DNA of 64,000 bases from Rubrivivax sp. (GTDB lineage Bacteria > Pseudomonadota > Gammaproteobacteria > Burkholderiales > Burkholderiaceae_C): positions 1 through 64,000 of the forward strand of contig JAUXRG010000064.1 in assembly GCA_030681795.1 (NCBI GenBank), given 5' to 3'. This document shows positions 34,460 through 46,043 of the stretch, piece by piece. The notes under the pieces are model-generated. The model saw only the letters and a program-made list of their open reading frames with translations. It ran no database searches and had not been told where the DNA came from. How positions within the stretch are numbered: the first letter of the stretch is position 1; every line of letters starts with the position of its first letter. The position numbers were made by a program, and so were the translations under genes.

Positions 34460-35713
34460 TCAGGCCACCGCGCTGGCCGGGACCCGAATGCGCCAGCCGA
34501 CCAGCACGGCCGAGATCACGCCCATGCCCATGGCGGCCGCGGAAGCCGCGAATACGGCGCTCTGCAATCCGTGGTCCATCAGCCAGCCGAACACCGGCGC
34601 GGCGGTGGCGAAACCCACGTCCAGGCCCGAATAGACCGTGCCGTAGACGCGCCCCGTGGCGCCGGGTGGCGCGGCGCGCTTGATGAGCATGTCGCGCGAG
34701 GGCCCGGCCAGCCCGGCGCCAAACCCGGCCACGGCCACCACGCCACCGGCGAGCAGCGGCGGCAGCAGGCCGGTGGCCACCAGCAGCAAGAGCGCGGCCG
34801 AGGTGGCCATGGCCAGGCCGATGGTGCGCTCGAGTGCCGCCACGCGCGCCGTGACGAAGCCCCCGACGAGCATGCCAGCGGCTCCGCAGAGCATGTAGCC
34901 GGTGACGACGAAAGCCGTGGCCGAGAGCGGCAGGCCGTACATGCGCGCCAGGGCCGGGCCGGCAAAACCCTGAATCGCCGAGAGCGCCGCGGTGGTCCAG
35001 AAGAAGAACGAGAAGCACAGCCACACCGAAGGCAGACGCAGGAAGGCCATGGGGTGCTCGGCCGGCGCACCGTGGGCGGGGTGGGCGCGCTCATGGGCCC
35101 ACTCGCCCCGGCGGTCGTCGATGACCTGGCGGTTCAGGGCCAGCAGCGCCATCACGCCCAGCGGCAGCAGGGCCGCGCTCAGGCACGCCGCGCGCCAGCT
35201 GCCGCTGAGTTCGCTGATGCCGATGAAGAACACCGGCGCCGCGGCCCAGCCCAGGTTGCCCGAGATGCCGTGCACCGAGAAGGCATGCCCCAGCCGCGGC
35301 GGCGAGACGCGCTTGTTGAGGATGGTGAAGTCCGACGGGTGGAACGGCGCATTGCCCAGCCCCGCCAGCGCCGCCGCCAGCACCAGCCCGGCGTAGCCCC
35401 CCGCGCTGGCCGCCGCCACGGCCGCCGCGGCAAAGCACGACAAGGCCGTGAAGAGCACCGGCCGCGCGCCGATGCGGTCCACCAGGAAGCCCGAGAGCGC
35501 CTGGCCGGCGCCCGAGATGACGAAGAACACCGTCATCAGCAGGCCGAGTTCGGAGTAGCTGAGGCCGAACTCCCGAATGAACGCCGGGAACAGCGGCGCC
35601 AGCAGCAGATGGAAGAAATGCGAGGTGCCGTGCGCCAGGCCGATGAGGCCGATGACGGTGAAGTCGCTGCGCCCGGTGGGAACGACGGCGGCCGGGGAGG
35701 AGGTGGAACTCAT
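34460..35713 (-). CDS. MFS transporter, fosmidomycin-resistance-like group
   Basis: 417 residues with about 12 membrane helices. The first helix region, [43 protein letters not shown], is characteristic of the Fsr/YfkF branch of MFS efflux proteins, as is [38 protein letters not shown]. The substrate cannot be predicted; branch members range from drug efflux to organic acid export. It precedes the ThDP enzyme gene on the same strand (52 bp) and may be cotranscribed, suggesting export or import of its substrate or product. It is divergent from nadA with 79 bp between starts. Confidence 0.85.
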   Translation of the reverse strand: MSSTSSPAAVVPTGRSDFTVIGLIGLAHGTSHFFHLLLAPLFPAFIREFGLSYSELGLLMTVFFVISGAGQALSGFLVDRIGARPVLFTALSCFAAAAVAAASAGGYAGLVLAAALAGLGNAPFHPSDFTILNKRVSPPRLGHAFSVHGISGNLGWAAAPVFFIGISELSGSWRAACLSAALLPLGVMALLALNRQVIDDRRGEWAHERAHPAHGAPAEHPMAFLRLPSVWLCFSFFFWTTAALSAIQGFAGPALARMYGLPLSATAFVVTGYMLCGAAGMLVGGFVTARVAALERTIGLAMATSAALLLLVATGLLPPLLAGGVVAVAGFGAGLAGPSRDMLIKRAAPPGATGRVYGTVYSGLDVGFATAAPVFGWLMDHGLQSAVFAASAAAMGMGVISAVLVGWRIRVPASAVA

Positions 35714-35792
35714 GGCACGCAGGGTAAGGGCTTTGGGACGGCGAAGTTACGATAGCAGGACAAATTCTGTTTTGCAGAAGCCCCAGACCACC

Positions 35793-36905
35793 GTGACCCA
35801 GATCGCCTTCGACTACCCCCGCCCCGACGCCAGCGGCGTCACCTGCACCGCCCAGGCCTGGGCCAAGGTGCCCGCGACCCTGCCTCCGGCCGAGCGCCAA
35901 CGTGCGCTGGAGCGCGCCGCCGAGTTGCTCAAGGCGCGCGGCGCGGTATTGGTGGCGCACTTCTATGTCGATGGCGACCTGCAGGACCTGGCCCTGGCCA
36001 CGGGCGGCTGCGTGGCCGATTCACTGGAAATGGCGCGCTTCGGCCGCGACCACCCCGCGCAGACCCTGGTGGTCGCCGGCGTGCGCTTCATGGGCGAGAC
36101 GGCCAAGATCCTCTCGCCCGCCAAGCGCGTGCTCATGCCCGACCTGGACGCCACCTGCTCGCTCGACCTGGGTTGCCCGCCAGAGCCCTTCTCCGCCTTC
36201 TGCGACGCCCACCCGGACCGCCAGGTGGTGGTCTATGCCAACACCAGCGCCGCCGTGAAGGCGCGCGCCGACTGGATGGTGACCAGCTCATGCGCGCTGG
36301 CCATCGTGGCGCACCTCAAGGAACAAGGCCACAAAGTGCTGTGGGCGCCCGACCGCCACCTGGGCCGCTATATCCAGGAGCAGACCGGCGCCGACATGTT
36401 GATGTGGGACGGCGCGTGCATCGTGCACGACGAATTCAAGGGCCTGGAGCTCGAGCTGCTGCGCCGCCAGCACCCCGGCGCCCAGGTGCTGGTGCACCCC
36501 GAGTCGCCGCGCAGCGTGGTCGAGCAGGCCGACGTGGTGGGCAGCACCTCGCAGCTGCTCAAGGCCGTGGTGCAAGGCACGGCGCAGACCTACATCGTGG
36601 CCACCGACAGCGGCCTGATGCACCGCATGCATCAGCTGGCCCCCGGCAAGACCTTGATCGAGGCGCCCACCTCGGGCGCCAGCGCCACCTGCAAGAGCTG
36701 TGCGCATTGCCCGTGGATGGCGATGAACGCCGTCCAGGGCGTGCTGGATTGCCTGGAGCATGGCAGCGGCGAGATCACCCTGCCCGAGCCGGTCCGCGCC
36801 AAGGCGCTGGGCTGCATCGAACGCATGCTCGACTTCACCGCCCGGCACCCGCACAGCACGGCCGCGCCGCAGGGCGGCTTCGTGCCGCGCATCGGCGCGG
36901 CCTGA
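35793..36905 (+). CDS. nadA: Quinolinate synthase A
   Basis: [4Fe-4S] enzyme condensing iminoaspartate (from NadB) with dihydroxyacetone phosphate to quinolinate for NAD. About 370 residues show [43 protein letters not shown] (cluster Cys), [24 protein letters not shown] (cluster Cys), and the C-terminal [14 protein letters not shown] block with the third cluster Cys. The start is set at GTG 35793 from the expected N-terminus; a TTG 21 nt earlier is in frame. nadB lies 2.2 kb away on the opposite strand, and the comFB-GGDEF pair sits between. Confidence 0.95.
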   Translation: MTQIAFDYPRPDASGVTCTAQAWAKVPATLPPAERQRALERAAELLKARGAVLVAHFYVDGDLQDLALATGGCVADSLEMARFGRDHPAQTLVVAGVRFMGETAKILSPAKRVLMPDLDATCSLDLGCPPEPFSAFCDAHPDRQVVVYANTSAAVKARADWMVTSSCALAIVAHLKEQGHKVLWAPDRHLGRYIQEQTGADMLMWDGACIVHDEFKGLELELLRRQHPGAQVLVHPESPRSVVEQADVVGSTSQLLKAVVQGTAQTYIVATDSGLMHRMHQLAPGKTLIEAPTSGASATCKSCAHCPWMAMNAVQGVLDCLEHGSGEITLPEPVRAKALGCIERMLDFTARHPHSTAAPQGGFVPRIGAA

Positions 36906-37053
36906 CCCGAGGCCGGCCACGGGGCGCCGCTCCAGGTCTGCGCATGGAATCTGCATGTCCGCGTGGCGCACCGATCGGCGTATATCTTCGCTTCAGACCC
37001 GGCCCGGCCAGGCCGATATCCCGGCGTGCCCCGCGGTGGGGCGGAGACCGACC

Positions 37054-37344
37054 ATGAGCGCCGATTTCAGCTCGGTTCGAAACCACAACGAACGCGCCGT
37101 CTACGAGGCCGTGACCCGCCACGCCGAGCGCTTCCCCGGCCTGGCCGACAAGCCCGAGCTGCTCGCCGATGTGGCCTGCGTGGCGCTCAACCGCCTGGCC
37201 CCGCGCTACATCCGCCACGAGGTCGACTTCGTCTTCTACCTGAGTGAACGCGAGCGCGGCGACAGCGAACGGCAATTGCTCGACGCCGTGGAGTACGCCT
37301 TCGGCTTCGTGCAGGCACGCACGGCCATGAGGGCCCGTGGCTGA
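37054..37344 (+). CDS. ComFB-family protein, putative cyclic-dinucleotide receptor
   Basis: 96 residues. The block ELLADVACVALNRLAPRYIRHEVDFVFYLS is the core of the late-competence ComFB family (DVACLALN-LPPRYI). The protein is all helical, with no signal or membrane segment. ComFB proteins from cyanobacteria and Bacillus have recently been described as cyclic di-nucleotide binding proteins; that is family knowledge, not visible here. The start ATG 37054 has GGAG 9 nt upstream. The downstream GGDEF gene begins with GTG 8 nt before this stop, so the two are translationally coupled, which supports a c-di-GMP link. Confidence 0.8.
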   Translation: MSADFSSVRNHNERAVYEAVTRHAERFPGLADKPELLADVACVALNRLAPRYIRHEVDFVFYLSERERGDSERQLLDAVEYAFGFVQARTAMRARG

Positions 37345-39109
37345 ATCCGCTGCGCTGCTCGAGCAGGCCTGGGAACTGAGCTACCTGCGCCCGCTCGCGG
37401 CGCGTGACATCGGCCTGCGCCTGGCCTCCGCGGGTGGCCCGTACGCCGCGATGGGCTGGCTGCACGTGGCGCTGGCCGAAGTGCGGGTGGGCGACGCCAC
37501 CGTGGCCTCGGATGCGCTGCGGCGCGCCCGCCAGGCCTTTGCCGCGTCGCAGAATGTGCTGGGCCTGACCTGGTGCGACGAGATCCGTTCGATCGAGCTG
37601 CGCCGCGCGGGAGACTATGCCGGCTCGGCCCGCCTGCAGGCTGAAATCGATGGCCGCAGCGAAGTCGGCAGCGGCCCGATGTACGAGTTCGTCAGCCACA
37701 ACACGCGCGCCATCACCGCCAAGCTGCTGGGGCGCAACGATGACGCGCTGCGCCACTTCTACGCCGCCAGCGATGCCGCCACGCGCACCGGCTGGGCCGG
37801 GCCACGCATCATCGCCCTGTGCAACCTGGGCGGCTTCCAGCTGGCCTTGTACAACCTCGAAGACGCGCGCCGCCTCAGCGAAGAGGGGCTGGCCGCCGCA
37901 CGCGAGGCCGAGGTGGCACAGGCCGTGGTCACCGCGGCCACCAACCTCATCAACATCTACCACGCCGAGGGCGAGATGCGCCAGGCGCGTGCGATGGTGG
38001 ACTTTCTGGTCACGCACCAGAGCGACCTCGTTACCCAGATGCTTCCCCGCTATGCGCTGTCGTTGGCGCTGGGGCTCCTGGGCGTGGGCGAGATCGATGC
38101 GGCGCTCGTCCACCTCGAAGCGGGCGCCGTGGCCGCGGTGTCCGATGGTGACGGCCAGACCCTGTGGGCCTGGCTCAAGGCGCGCTGCCTGCTCGCCAAG
38201 GGTGACGCCCCGGGCGCCCGCGCGGTGGCCGAGCAGACGATGCAACAGCGCCGCCAACGCCAGCTGCAGGACCAGCCTTTCGAAACCATGCAGCTGCACC
38301 TCGCGCTGGCCGACGCCTGCGAGGCGGTGGGCGACACCGCCGCGGCACTGGCGTGCATGCGCGAAGCGCACGCGCGCTACGAGGAACTGGTCGGCCGCAG
38401 CGCGCGTGCGCGTTATGTCGCCCTGGAGGTGACGCACGAGCTGGCGCGCACGCAGCGCGAGCGCGACCGCGCGCTCGATTCGCACCGATCGGCCGAAGAC
38501 GACCGCCACCGGCTGGCCGAGCTCAACAGCGCCCTGCAAGCGCAGATCGCCGAGACCGAGCTGTTGCACGTCAGGCTGCGCGACCAGGCCTTGCGCGACC
38601 CGCTCACCGGCCTGCACAACCGGCGCTACCTGTTCGAGATGGCGCCGGGGCTGCTGGAATTGGCGCGCCGCCAGGCCAGCCCGCTGTGCGTCGCGCTGAT
38701 CGACCTGGACCACTTCAAGCTGCTCAACGACACCTATGGCCACCAGGCCGGCGACCAGGTGCTGCTGCGCTTTGCCACGTTGCTGACGCAGATCCTGCGC
38801 CGCAGCGACGTGATCTGCCGCCATGGCGGTGAGGAGTTCGTGGCGGTGATGCCGGACATCGACGGCGAAGGCGCGCAGGCCGTGCTCGGCCGCCTGCTCG
38901 AAGCCTTCCAGACGCAGCAGCCCGCCGAGCCCGGCCGGCGCCGCCTGCCCGGCGGCTCGTTCTCGGCAGGCATCGCGCTGTTCCCGCGCCACGGCCAGAC
39001 GCTGGAGCAGTTGCTCACGCGAGCCGACCGCGCCCTGTATGCGGCCAAGAACCACGGCCGTGCGCGGGTCGAGCTGGCCCCGGCCACGGGTTTCGGCACG
39101 CTCACCTGA
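37337..39109 (+). CDS. Diguanylate cyclase with N-terminal TPR-like repeats
   Basis: 590 residues from a GTG overlapping comFB by 8 nt. Residues about 1-370 are tandem helical TPR-like repeats rich in Ala (LGRNDDALRHFYAAS; LYNLEDARRLSEEGL; VGDTAAALACMREAHARY). A short coiled coil follows (about 375-415), then a GGDEF domain with DPLTGLHNRRYLFE, DLDHFKLLNDTYGHQAGDQVL and the active-site GGEEF at 497-501. The product-inhibition I-site RxxD is intact at 488-491 (RRSD), five residues before GGEEF. There is no membrane segment or signal peptide, so it is a cytosolic c-di-GMP synthase probably controlled by protein partners on the TPR. It is convergent with nadB, 27 bp apart. Confidence 0.9.
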   Translation: MAESAALLEQAWELSYLRPLAARDIGLRLASAGGPYAAMGWLHVALAEVRVGDATVASDALRRARQAFAASQNVLGLTWCDEIRSIELRRAGDYAGSARLQAEIDGRSEVGSGPMYEFVSHNTRAITAKLLGRNDDALRHFYAASDAATRTGWAGPRIIALCNLGGFQLALYNLEDARRLSEEGLAAAREAEVAQAVVTAATNLINIYHAEGEMRQARAMVDFLVTHQSDLVTQMLPRYALSLALGLLGVGEIDAALVHLEAGAVAAVSDGDGQTLWAWLKARCLLAKGDAPGARAVAEQTMQQRRQRQLQDQPFETMQLHLALADACEAVGDTAAALACMREAHARYEELVGRSARARYVALEVTHELARTQRERDRALDSHRSAEDDRHRLAELNSALQAQIAETELLHVRLRDQALRDPLTGLHNRRYLFEMAPGLLELARRQASPLCVALIDLDHFKLLNDTYGHQAGDQVLLRFATLLTQILRRSDVICRHGGEEFVAVMPDIDGEGAQAVLGRLLEAFQTQQPAEPGRRRLPGGSFSAGIALFPRHGQTLEQLLTRADRALYAAKNHGRARVELAPATGFGTLT

Positions 39110-39136
39110 GCGGCAGGCCGGCGCGCTGGCCCGGCC

Positions 39137-40756
39137 TCAGCGCGAGCTGCTCTTGGCCGGCCGCGTGAGCACCGTCGGAAAGCTCACCGGAAGCGGGTTG
39201 GGGAAGTCGCGGCTGAAGTGCAGGCCACGGCTCTCGTGCCGGCGCAGCGCCGAACGCACGATGAGTTCGGCGCAGACCACCAGGTTGCGCAGTTCGAGCA
39301 GGTCACGGGTGACGCGGAAGTTGCGGTAGTAGTCGGTGGTCTCGTCGCGCAGCAGCTTGATGCGGTGCAGCGCCCGCTCCAGCCGCTTGGTGGTGCGCAC
39401 GATGCCGACGTAGTTCCACATCACCAGCCGCAATTCGTCCCAGTTGTGCGAGATGACCACCTGCTCGTCGGCGTCCTCGACCTGGCTCTCGTCCCAGGGC
39501 GGCAGCGCCGGGGGTTCGCGCGTGGCGTCGAGCACGATGCGCTCGGCGCAGGTGCGCCCCACGACCACGCACTCGAGCAGCGAATTGCTCGCCAGGCGGT
39601 TGGCGCCGTGCAGACCGGTGTAAGTGGTTTCGCCCACCGCGAACAGGCCGGGCAGGTCGGTGCGGCCGTCGAGGTCGGTGACCACGCCACCGCAGGTGTA
39701 GTGCGCGGCGGGCACCACCGGGATGGGCGCGCGGGCGATGTCGATGCCGAGCGACAGGCAGCGCGCGTGGATGGTGGGAAAGTGCTCCTTGAGGAAGGCC
39801 TCGCCCAGATGGCGTGCATCGAGCCAGACATGGTCCAGCCCGTGCTTCTTCATCTCGAAATCGATGGCGCGGGCGACGATGTCGCGCGGCGCAAGCTCGC
39901 CCCGGGCATCGTGGGCGGGCATGAACCTCGTCCCGTCCGGCAGGGTGAGCTTGGCGCCTTCGCCGCGCAGCGCCTCGGTGATGAGGAAGCTGCGCTCCTG
40001 CGGGTGGTACAGGCAGGTCGGGTGGAACTGGATGAATTCCATATTGCCGACGCGGCAGCCGGCGCGCCAGGCCATCGCGATGCCGTCGCCGGTGGCGGTA
40101 TCCGGGTTGCTCGTATAGCGGTAGACCTTGCCCACGCCGCCGGTGGCCAGCACCACTGCGGCGGCAGGCAGGGTCTCGACGCGACCCGAGTCGATGTCCA
40201 GCGCATAGACGCCGTAGCAGCGCGGCGCCTCCTTGCGCTTGAGGTGGCGTGAGGTGATCAGGTCCACCGCCATCCAGCGCTCGCGCAGCGTGATGTGGGG
40301 GTGCGCCTTGGCGCGCGCCAGCAGGGCGTCGTGAATGGCCTTGCCGGTGGCGTCCGCGGCGTGGGCGATGCGTCGCACGGCATGCCCGCCTTCGCGCGTG
40401 AGGTGCAGGCCCAGCGGTCCGCTGGGGTCGGGCGAGAAAGGCACCCCGGAGGCCACCAGCCACTCGATGGCGCGGGCGCTGTTCTCGGCGATGAAGCGGG
40501 CGGTGTGCTCGTCGACGATGCCGGCGCCGGCGTCCTGGGTGTCGCGCACATGCGAGGCGATGCTGTCGTCGGGCCCCAACACGCCGACGATGCCCCCTTG
40601 AGCCCAGGCCGTGGCACCTTCATTGAGTTCACGCTTGGCCAGAACGATCACCGGCAAGTGGTCGGCCAGATGCAGCGCCACGGCCAGGCCCCCCAGGCCG
40701 GCACCGATGATGACCACGGGCGCCGGTGCGGCAGCGGTGGAGGAAGTGGCATTCAT
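39137..40756 (-). CDS. nadB: L-aspartate oxidase
   Basis: FAD enzyme oxidising L-aspartate to iminoaspartate, the first step of de novo NAD synthesis and the partner of NadA. The 539 residues show the FAD dinucleotide fold [20 protein letters not shown], the succinate-dehydrogenase-like [24 protein letters not shown], and [47 protein letters not shown] near 370-420. The C-terminal helical domain ends in [15 protein letters not shown]. It is monocistronic, convergent with the diguanylate cyclase and divergent from the unknown gene at 40840. Confidence 0.95.
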   Translation of the reverse strand: MNATSSTAAAPAPVVIIGAGLGGLAVALHLADHLPVIVLAKRELNEGATAWAQGGIVGVLGPDDSIASHVRDTQDAGAGIVDEHTARFIAENSARAIEWLVASGVPFSPDPSGPLGLHLTREGGHAVRRIAHAADATGKAIHDALLARAKAHPHITLRERWMAVDLITSRHLKRKEAPRCYGVYALDIDSGRVETLPAAAVVLATGGVGKVYRYTSNPDTATGDGIAMAWRAGCRVGNMEFIQFHPTCLYHPQERSFLITEALRGEGAKLTLPDGTRFMPAHDARGELAPRDIVARAIDFEMKKHGLDHVWLDARHLGEAFLKEHFPTIHARCLSLGIDIARAPIPVVPAAHYTCGGVVTDLDGRTDLPGLFAVGETTYTGLHGANRLASNSLLECVVVGRTCAERIVLDATREPPALPPWDESQVEDADEQVVISHNWDELRLVMWNYVGIVRTTKRLERALHRIKLLRDETTDYYRNFRVTRDLLELRNLVVCAELIVRSALRRHESRGLHFSRDFPNPLPVSFPTVLTRPAKSSSR

Positions 40757-40803
40757 GTTCGTGATCCGTCTAACGCAATCGGCGTGACCCGGTCGGATTC
40801 TAC

Positions 40804-40827
40804 GGACCCCTGCCTGGAGGCAGGTCC
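40804..40827. promoter_or_regulatory. Inverted repeat between nadB and the divergent unknown gene
   Basis: A CCTGCC-TGGA-GGCAGG hairpin with flanking GGA/TCC arms lies 12 bp before the ATG at 40840 and 48 bp before nadB. No run of T follows, so it is not a terminator. It could be an operator or a leader hairpin. A TAGAAT hexamer for nadB (40802-40797, minus) lies next to it. Confidence 0.35.
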
Positions 40828-40839
40828 TATCATCCGCGC

Positions 40840-42102
40840 ATGAGCTCAGCCCGCGACAACCCGCCCAGGCAAGACGCCCACCGCGGCTTCTCCCCGACGG
40901 AACTGCTGGCCCCGCGAACGCAGATCGTCGCCGACCGTGAGGCCTACCTGGGCCAGGGCACCCATGACGTCGGCCGGCGCATCTCGGACGACCAGGTCGA
41001 GCTCTTCATCTCGGCCGACGTGGCCAGTTCGCTGCAGCAGGAATTCAGCCTGCATACGCCGGAGTTCGTGGCCCTGCACGATGTGGGCCCCAGCGCATCG
41101 CTGCGGTTGCTCAGCAGCCTGGCCAGCGCCGCCAGTGCACGCGTGCAACGCCTGTCCGTGCGCAGGCAGGGGCATGGCGTGGCGCTGGCTGTCATCCAGT
41201 TCGTGGAAGTGCCACTGGCCGACGGCACACCGGTGCGCGTGTACTCCACCGACATCAACGCCGACGCCGCCACGCGGGCCCATGTGGCGAGCGTGCTGCT
41301 GGCCTTCAGCCGCCTGGGCGTGCTGCTCATCGGCGAACTCCCGTCGAATGCGCTGGCCGGGCAGCTCGCGCCCTTGCAGGAATCCCTGCGTCGCGGGCCC
41401 TGGCCGAACCGCGACCTGCTCCTGGTGCCGCTGGGCACGACCAGCACGCTGGCCACGCAGGCCATCGAGCTCGGCGGCCAGAGCGCCGTGGCCGTGCATG
41501 TGACGCCCCGCGCCAGCCGGCCGAAGCAGGCATGGGCCTTCATCAGCGGCTCGTGGAACCGTCTGCATGGCATGCCCAATGGCGAACGCGCGCTACCCAC
41601 CGAAATGGCGTTGGCGGTGCCGCGGCCCAGCGTGCCCGAGCCTGAAGCGGCAACCCAGCCCATGGAGCTGGGCCCGGCGCAGGCGGGCGCGCCCCGGGCG
41701 CCACCGGCACCGCAGCCGACCCTGCCCATGCCCATGCCGGTGCCCGGCGGCACGAACTGGCAAACCTACGCCAACCACTGCGCGCTCATCAAGGGCGCCA
41801 TCAGTTGCTGCGTCTTCGACATGCACAGCGCAGAGCCGCTGGCGCACGCCGGCGGCACACCGCGCGGCGACCGCCTGGCGGAGCAAGGCGTGGCGCTGCT
41901 GGCGCAGGTCAACACCGCCGCGCGCGCGCTCGGCCTGGGCGCGGGCAAGGCTGAGGCCGGCATCAGCACGGCCAGCCACCACCTCCTGCTGCGCGAAGTG
42001 CCCGGCCACCCGGGCGTGGCGGTGCACCTGGTGGTCTCGGCCGGGACCGGCAACCTGATGCTGGCGCGCCTGCAACTCGAGCGCGTCGAACCGCCCAAGT
42101 AA
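40840..42102 (+). CDS. Unknown two-part protein with possible roadblock-like C-terminal domain
   Basis: 420 residues without signal peptide or membrane segment. The N-terminal part (about 30-245) is mixed alpha/beta and not recognised. A Pro/Ala-rich, probably disordered linker (about 260-310, many P and M) joins it to a C-terminal domain (about 312-418). The order of that domain, helix, [17 protein letters not shown], long helix [44 protein letters not shown]-type strand, resembles the roadblock/LC7 fold of GTPase-associated proteins. The resemblance is by pattern only. It is divergent from nadB and convergent with clpB, in a single-gene unit. Confidence 0.6.
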   Translation: MSSARDNPPRQDAHRGFSPTELLAPRTQIVADREAYLGQGTHDVGRRISDDQVELFISADVASSLQQEFSLHTPEFVALHDVGPSASLRLLSSLASAASARVQRLSVRRQGHGVALAVIQFVEVPLADGTPVRVYSTDINADAATRAHVASVLLAFSRLGVLLIGELPSNALAGQLAPLQESLRRGPWPNRDLLLVPLGTTSTLATQAIELGGQSAVAVHVTPRASRPKQAWAFISGSWNRLHGMPNGERALPTEMALAVPRPSVPEPEAATQPMELGPAQAGAPRAPPAPQPTLPMPMPVPGGTNWQTYANHCALIKGAISCCVFDMHSAEPLAHAGGTPRGDRLAEQGVALLAQVNTAARALGLGAGKAEAGISTASHHLLLREVPGHPGVAVHLVVSAGTGNLMLARLQLERVEPPK

Positions 42103-42129
42103 GGGTCAGGGCGGCCCGCCGCGGGCGGG

Positions 42130-44733
<2,604 letters not shown>

Positions 44734-44798
44734 CGTAGATTCCTCCGGATGCGGTGGACATGGGGCGCAGCCGGAGACTTTTCAAGCCGGCGGCCCTT

Positions 44799-45275
44799 CT
44801 AAAGCACCTCGCCCAGCGCGTGGTAGCGCCCGCCCTGGAAGGCCAGCGGCGGCAGATCGGCGTCCGTATGCGCCAGCACCCGCCCGATGAACAGCACGTG
44901 GTCCCCCGCACGCTGTTGCGACGCGGTCTCGCACTGGAATGCGGCCGCGCAGCCGTCCAGCAGCGGTGCACCGTGCTCGCCCAGGGTCCAGACGCCTTCG
45001 CCAAAGCGGTGGTCGCCACGAACGGCAAAACGGCGCGCCAAGCCCAGTTGCCCTTGGGCCAGCACGTTCACCGCGAAGCGCGGTGCCGCGCAGAAGATTC
45101 CCGCGCTGGGGCTGGCCTTGCGCAGCGACCACAGCACCAGCGCCGGCTCCAGCGAAAGCGAATTGAACGAATTGACGGTCAACCCCACGAAGGCACCGTC
45201 GGCGTCGCAGCAGGTCACGATCGTGACGCCGGTGGTGTAGCGGCCCAGCGCGCCGCGCAGTGGCTGGGTGGGCAT
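44799..45275 (-). CDS. Flavin reductase-like (FMN-binding split-barrel) protein
   Basis: 158 residues. LRGALGRYTTGVTIVTCCDADGAFVGLTVNSFNSLSLEPALVLWSLRK is the classic opening of flavin:NAD(P)H reductase components (HpaC/RutF type). AGDHVLFIGRVLAH and GGRYHAL complete the domain. The start at ATG 45275 lies 7 bp after moaE, so it is the last gene of the moa cluster in this orientation. It probably supplies reduced FMN to a two-component monooxygenase; no monooxygenase gene is adjacent, so the partner is unknown. Confidence 0.85.
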   Translation of the reverse strand: MPTQPLRGALGRYTTGVTIVTCCDADGAFVGLTVNSFNSLSLEPALVLWSLRKASPSAGIFCAAPRFAVNVLAQGQLGLARRFAVRGDHRFGEGVWTLGEHGAPLLDGCAAAFQCETASQQRAGDHVLFIGRVLAHTDADLPPLAFQGGRYHALGEVL

Positions 45276-45282
45276 CAGGCGT

Positions 45283-45756
45283 TCATCCGGCGTTCGGCGT
45301 CTGTATGCCCCAGCGCGCCAGTGCGGCGTCGTCGGCCACGCGGGCATCGACCCAGCGCGCGCCCTCGGGCGTGGTTTCCTTCTTCCAGAACGGCGCCTGG
45401 GTCTTCAGGTAGTCCATCAGGAACTCGCAGGCCTGGAAAGCCTGGCCGCGGTGCGCCGAGCTCACGGCCACCAGCACGATCTGATCGAGCGGCTGCAGAA
45501 CGCCCACGCGGTGCACGACGCGCGCGGCGCGGATGTCGAAGCGCCGCAGGGCCTCGTCGATCATGGCTTCGATGGCGCGCTCGGTCATGCCGGGGTAATG
45601 CTCGAGCTCCATCTGGCTGATGCCCGCCCCGTCGCTGCGGTCGCGCACCGTGCCGACGAAGCTGGCCACGGCGCCCACGCCGGCATCGCCGGCGCGCAAG
45701 GCCGCCACTTCGGCGCCCAGGTCGAAATCGGCGCTCTGGATGGAGACGCGGGTCAT
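45283..45756 (-). CDS. moaE: Molybdopterin synthase catalytic subunit
   Basis: Large subunit of molybdopterin synthase, which transfers sulfur from MoaD thiocarboxylate to precursor Z (cPMP). The 157 residues show GAVASFVGTVRDRSDGAGISQMELEHYPGM, RVGVLQPLDQIVLVAVSSAHRGQAF, and the active-site lysine region YLKTQAPFWKKE. The start used is ATG 45756; a longer open frame overlaps moaD without family similarity. It follows moaD and moeA in the usual order. Confidence 0.94.
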   Translation of the reverse strand: MTRVSIQSADFDLGAEVAALRAGDAGVGAVASFVGTVRDRSDGAGISQMELEHYPGMTERAIEAMIDEALRRFDIRAARVVHRVGVLQPLDQIVLVAVSSAHRGQAFQACEFLMDYLKTQAPFWKKETTPEGARWVDARVADDAALARWGIQTPNAG

Positions 45757-45791
45757 GGGTGCCGTGGTGGGCAATGCGGCGCGGTTCACGC

Positions 45792-46043
45792 TCAACCGCC
45801 CGTCACCGGGGGAAAGAAGGCCACCTCGGCGCCTTCGCGCAAGATGGCCGATTCGTCGCACATGGCCTGGTCGAGCGCGCAGCGCACCGCACGGCCGCGC
45901 GCCAGCACCTCGGCATGGCGCCCGCCACGGGCGAGCAGCGCATCGCGCAGCGCGCCCACGCGGGCCCCCTCGGGCAGCTCCAGCGCTTCGGCCGGGCCCA
46001 GGGCCTCACGCAGCGCAGCGAAATAGCGCACCTGGACCTTCAT
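45792..46043 (-). CDS. moaD: Molybdopterin synthase sulfur carrier subunit
   Basis: Ubiquitin-like sulfur carrier of 83 residues, MKVQVRYFAALREALG..., ending in the required Gly-Gly that is thiocarboxylated by MoeB. Its ATG overlaps the moeA stop (ATGA), so it is translationally coupled. It pairs with moaE 35 bp downstream. Confidence 0.94.
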   Translation of the reverse strand: MKVQVRYFAALREALGPAEALELPEGARVGALRDALLARGGRHAEVLARGRAVRCALDQAMCDESAILREGAEVAFFPPVTGG

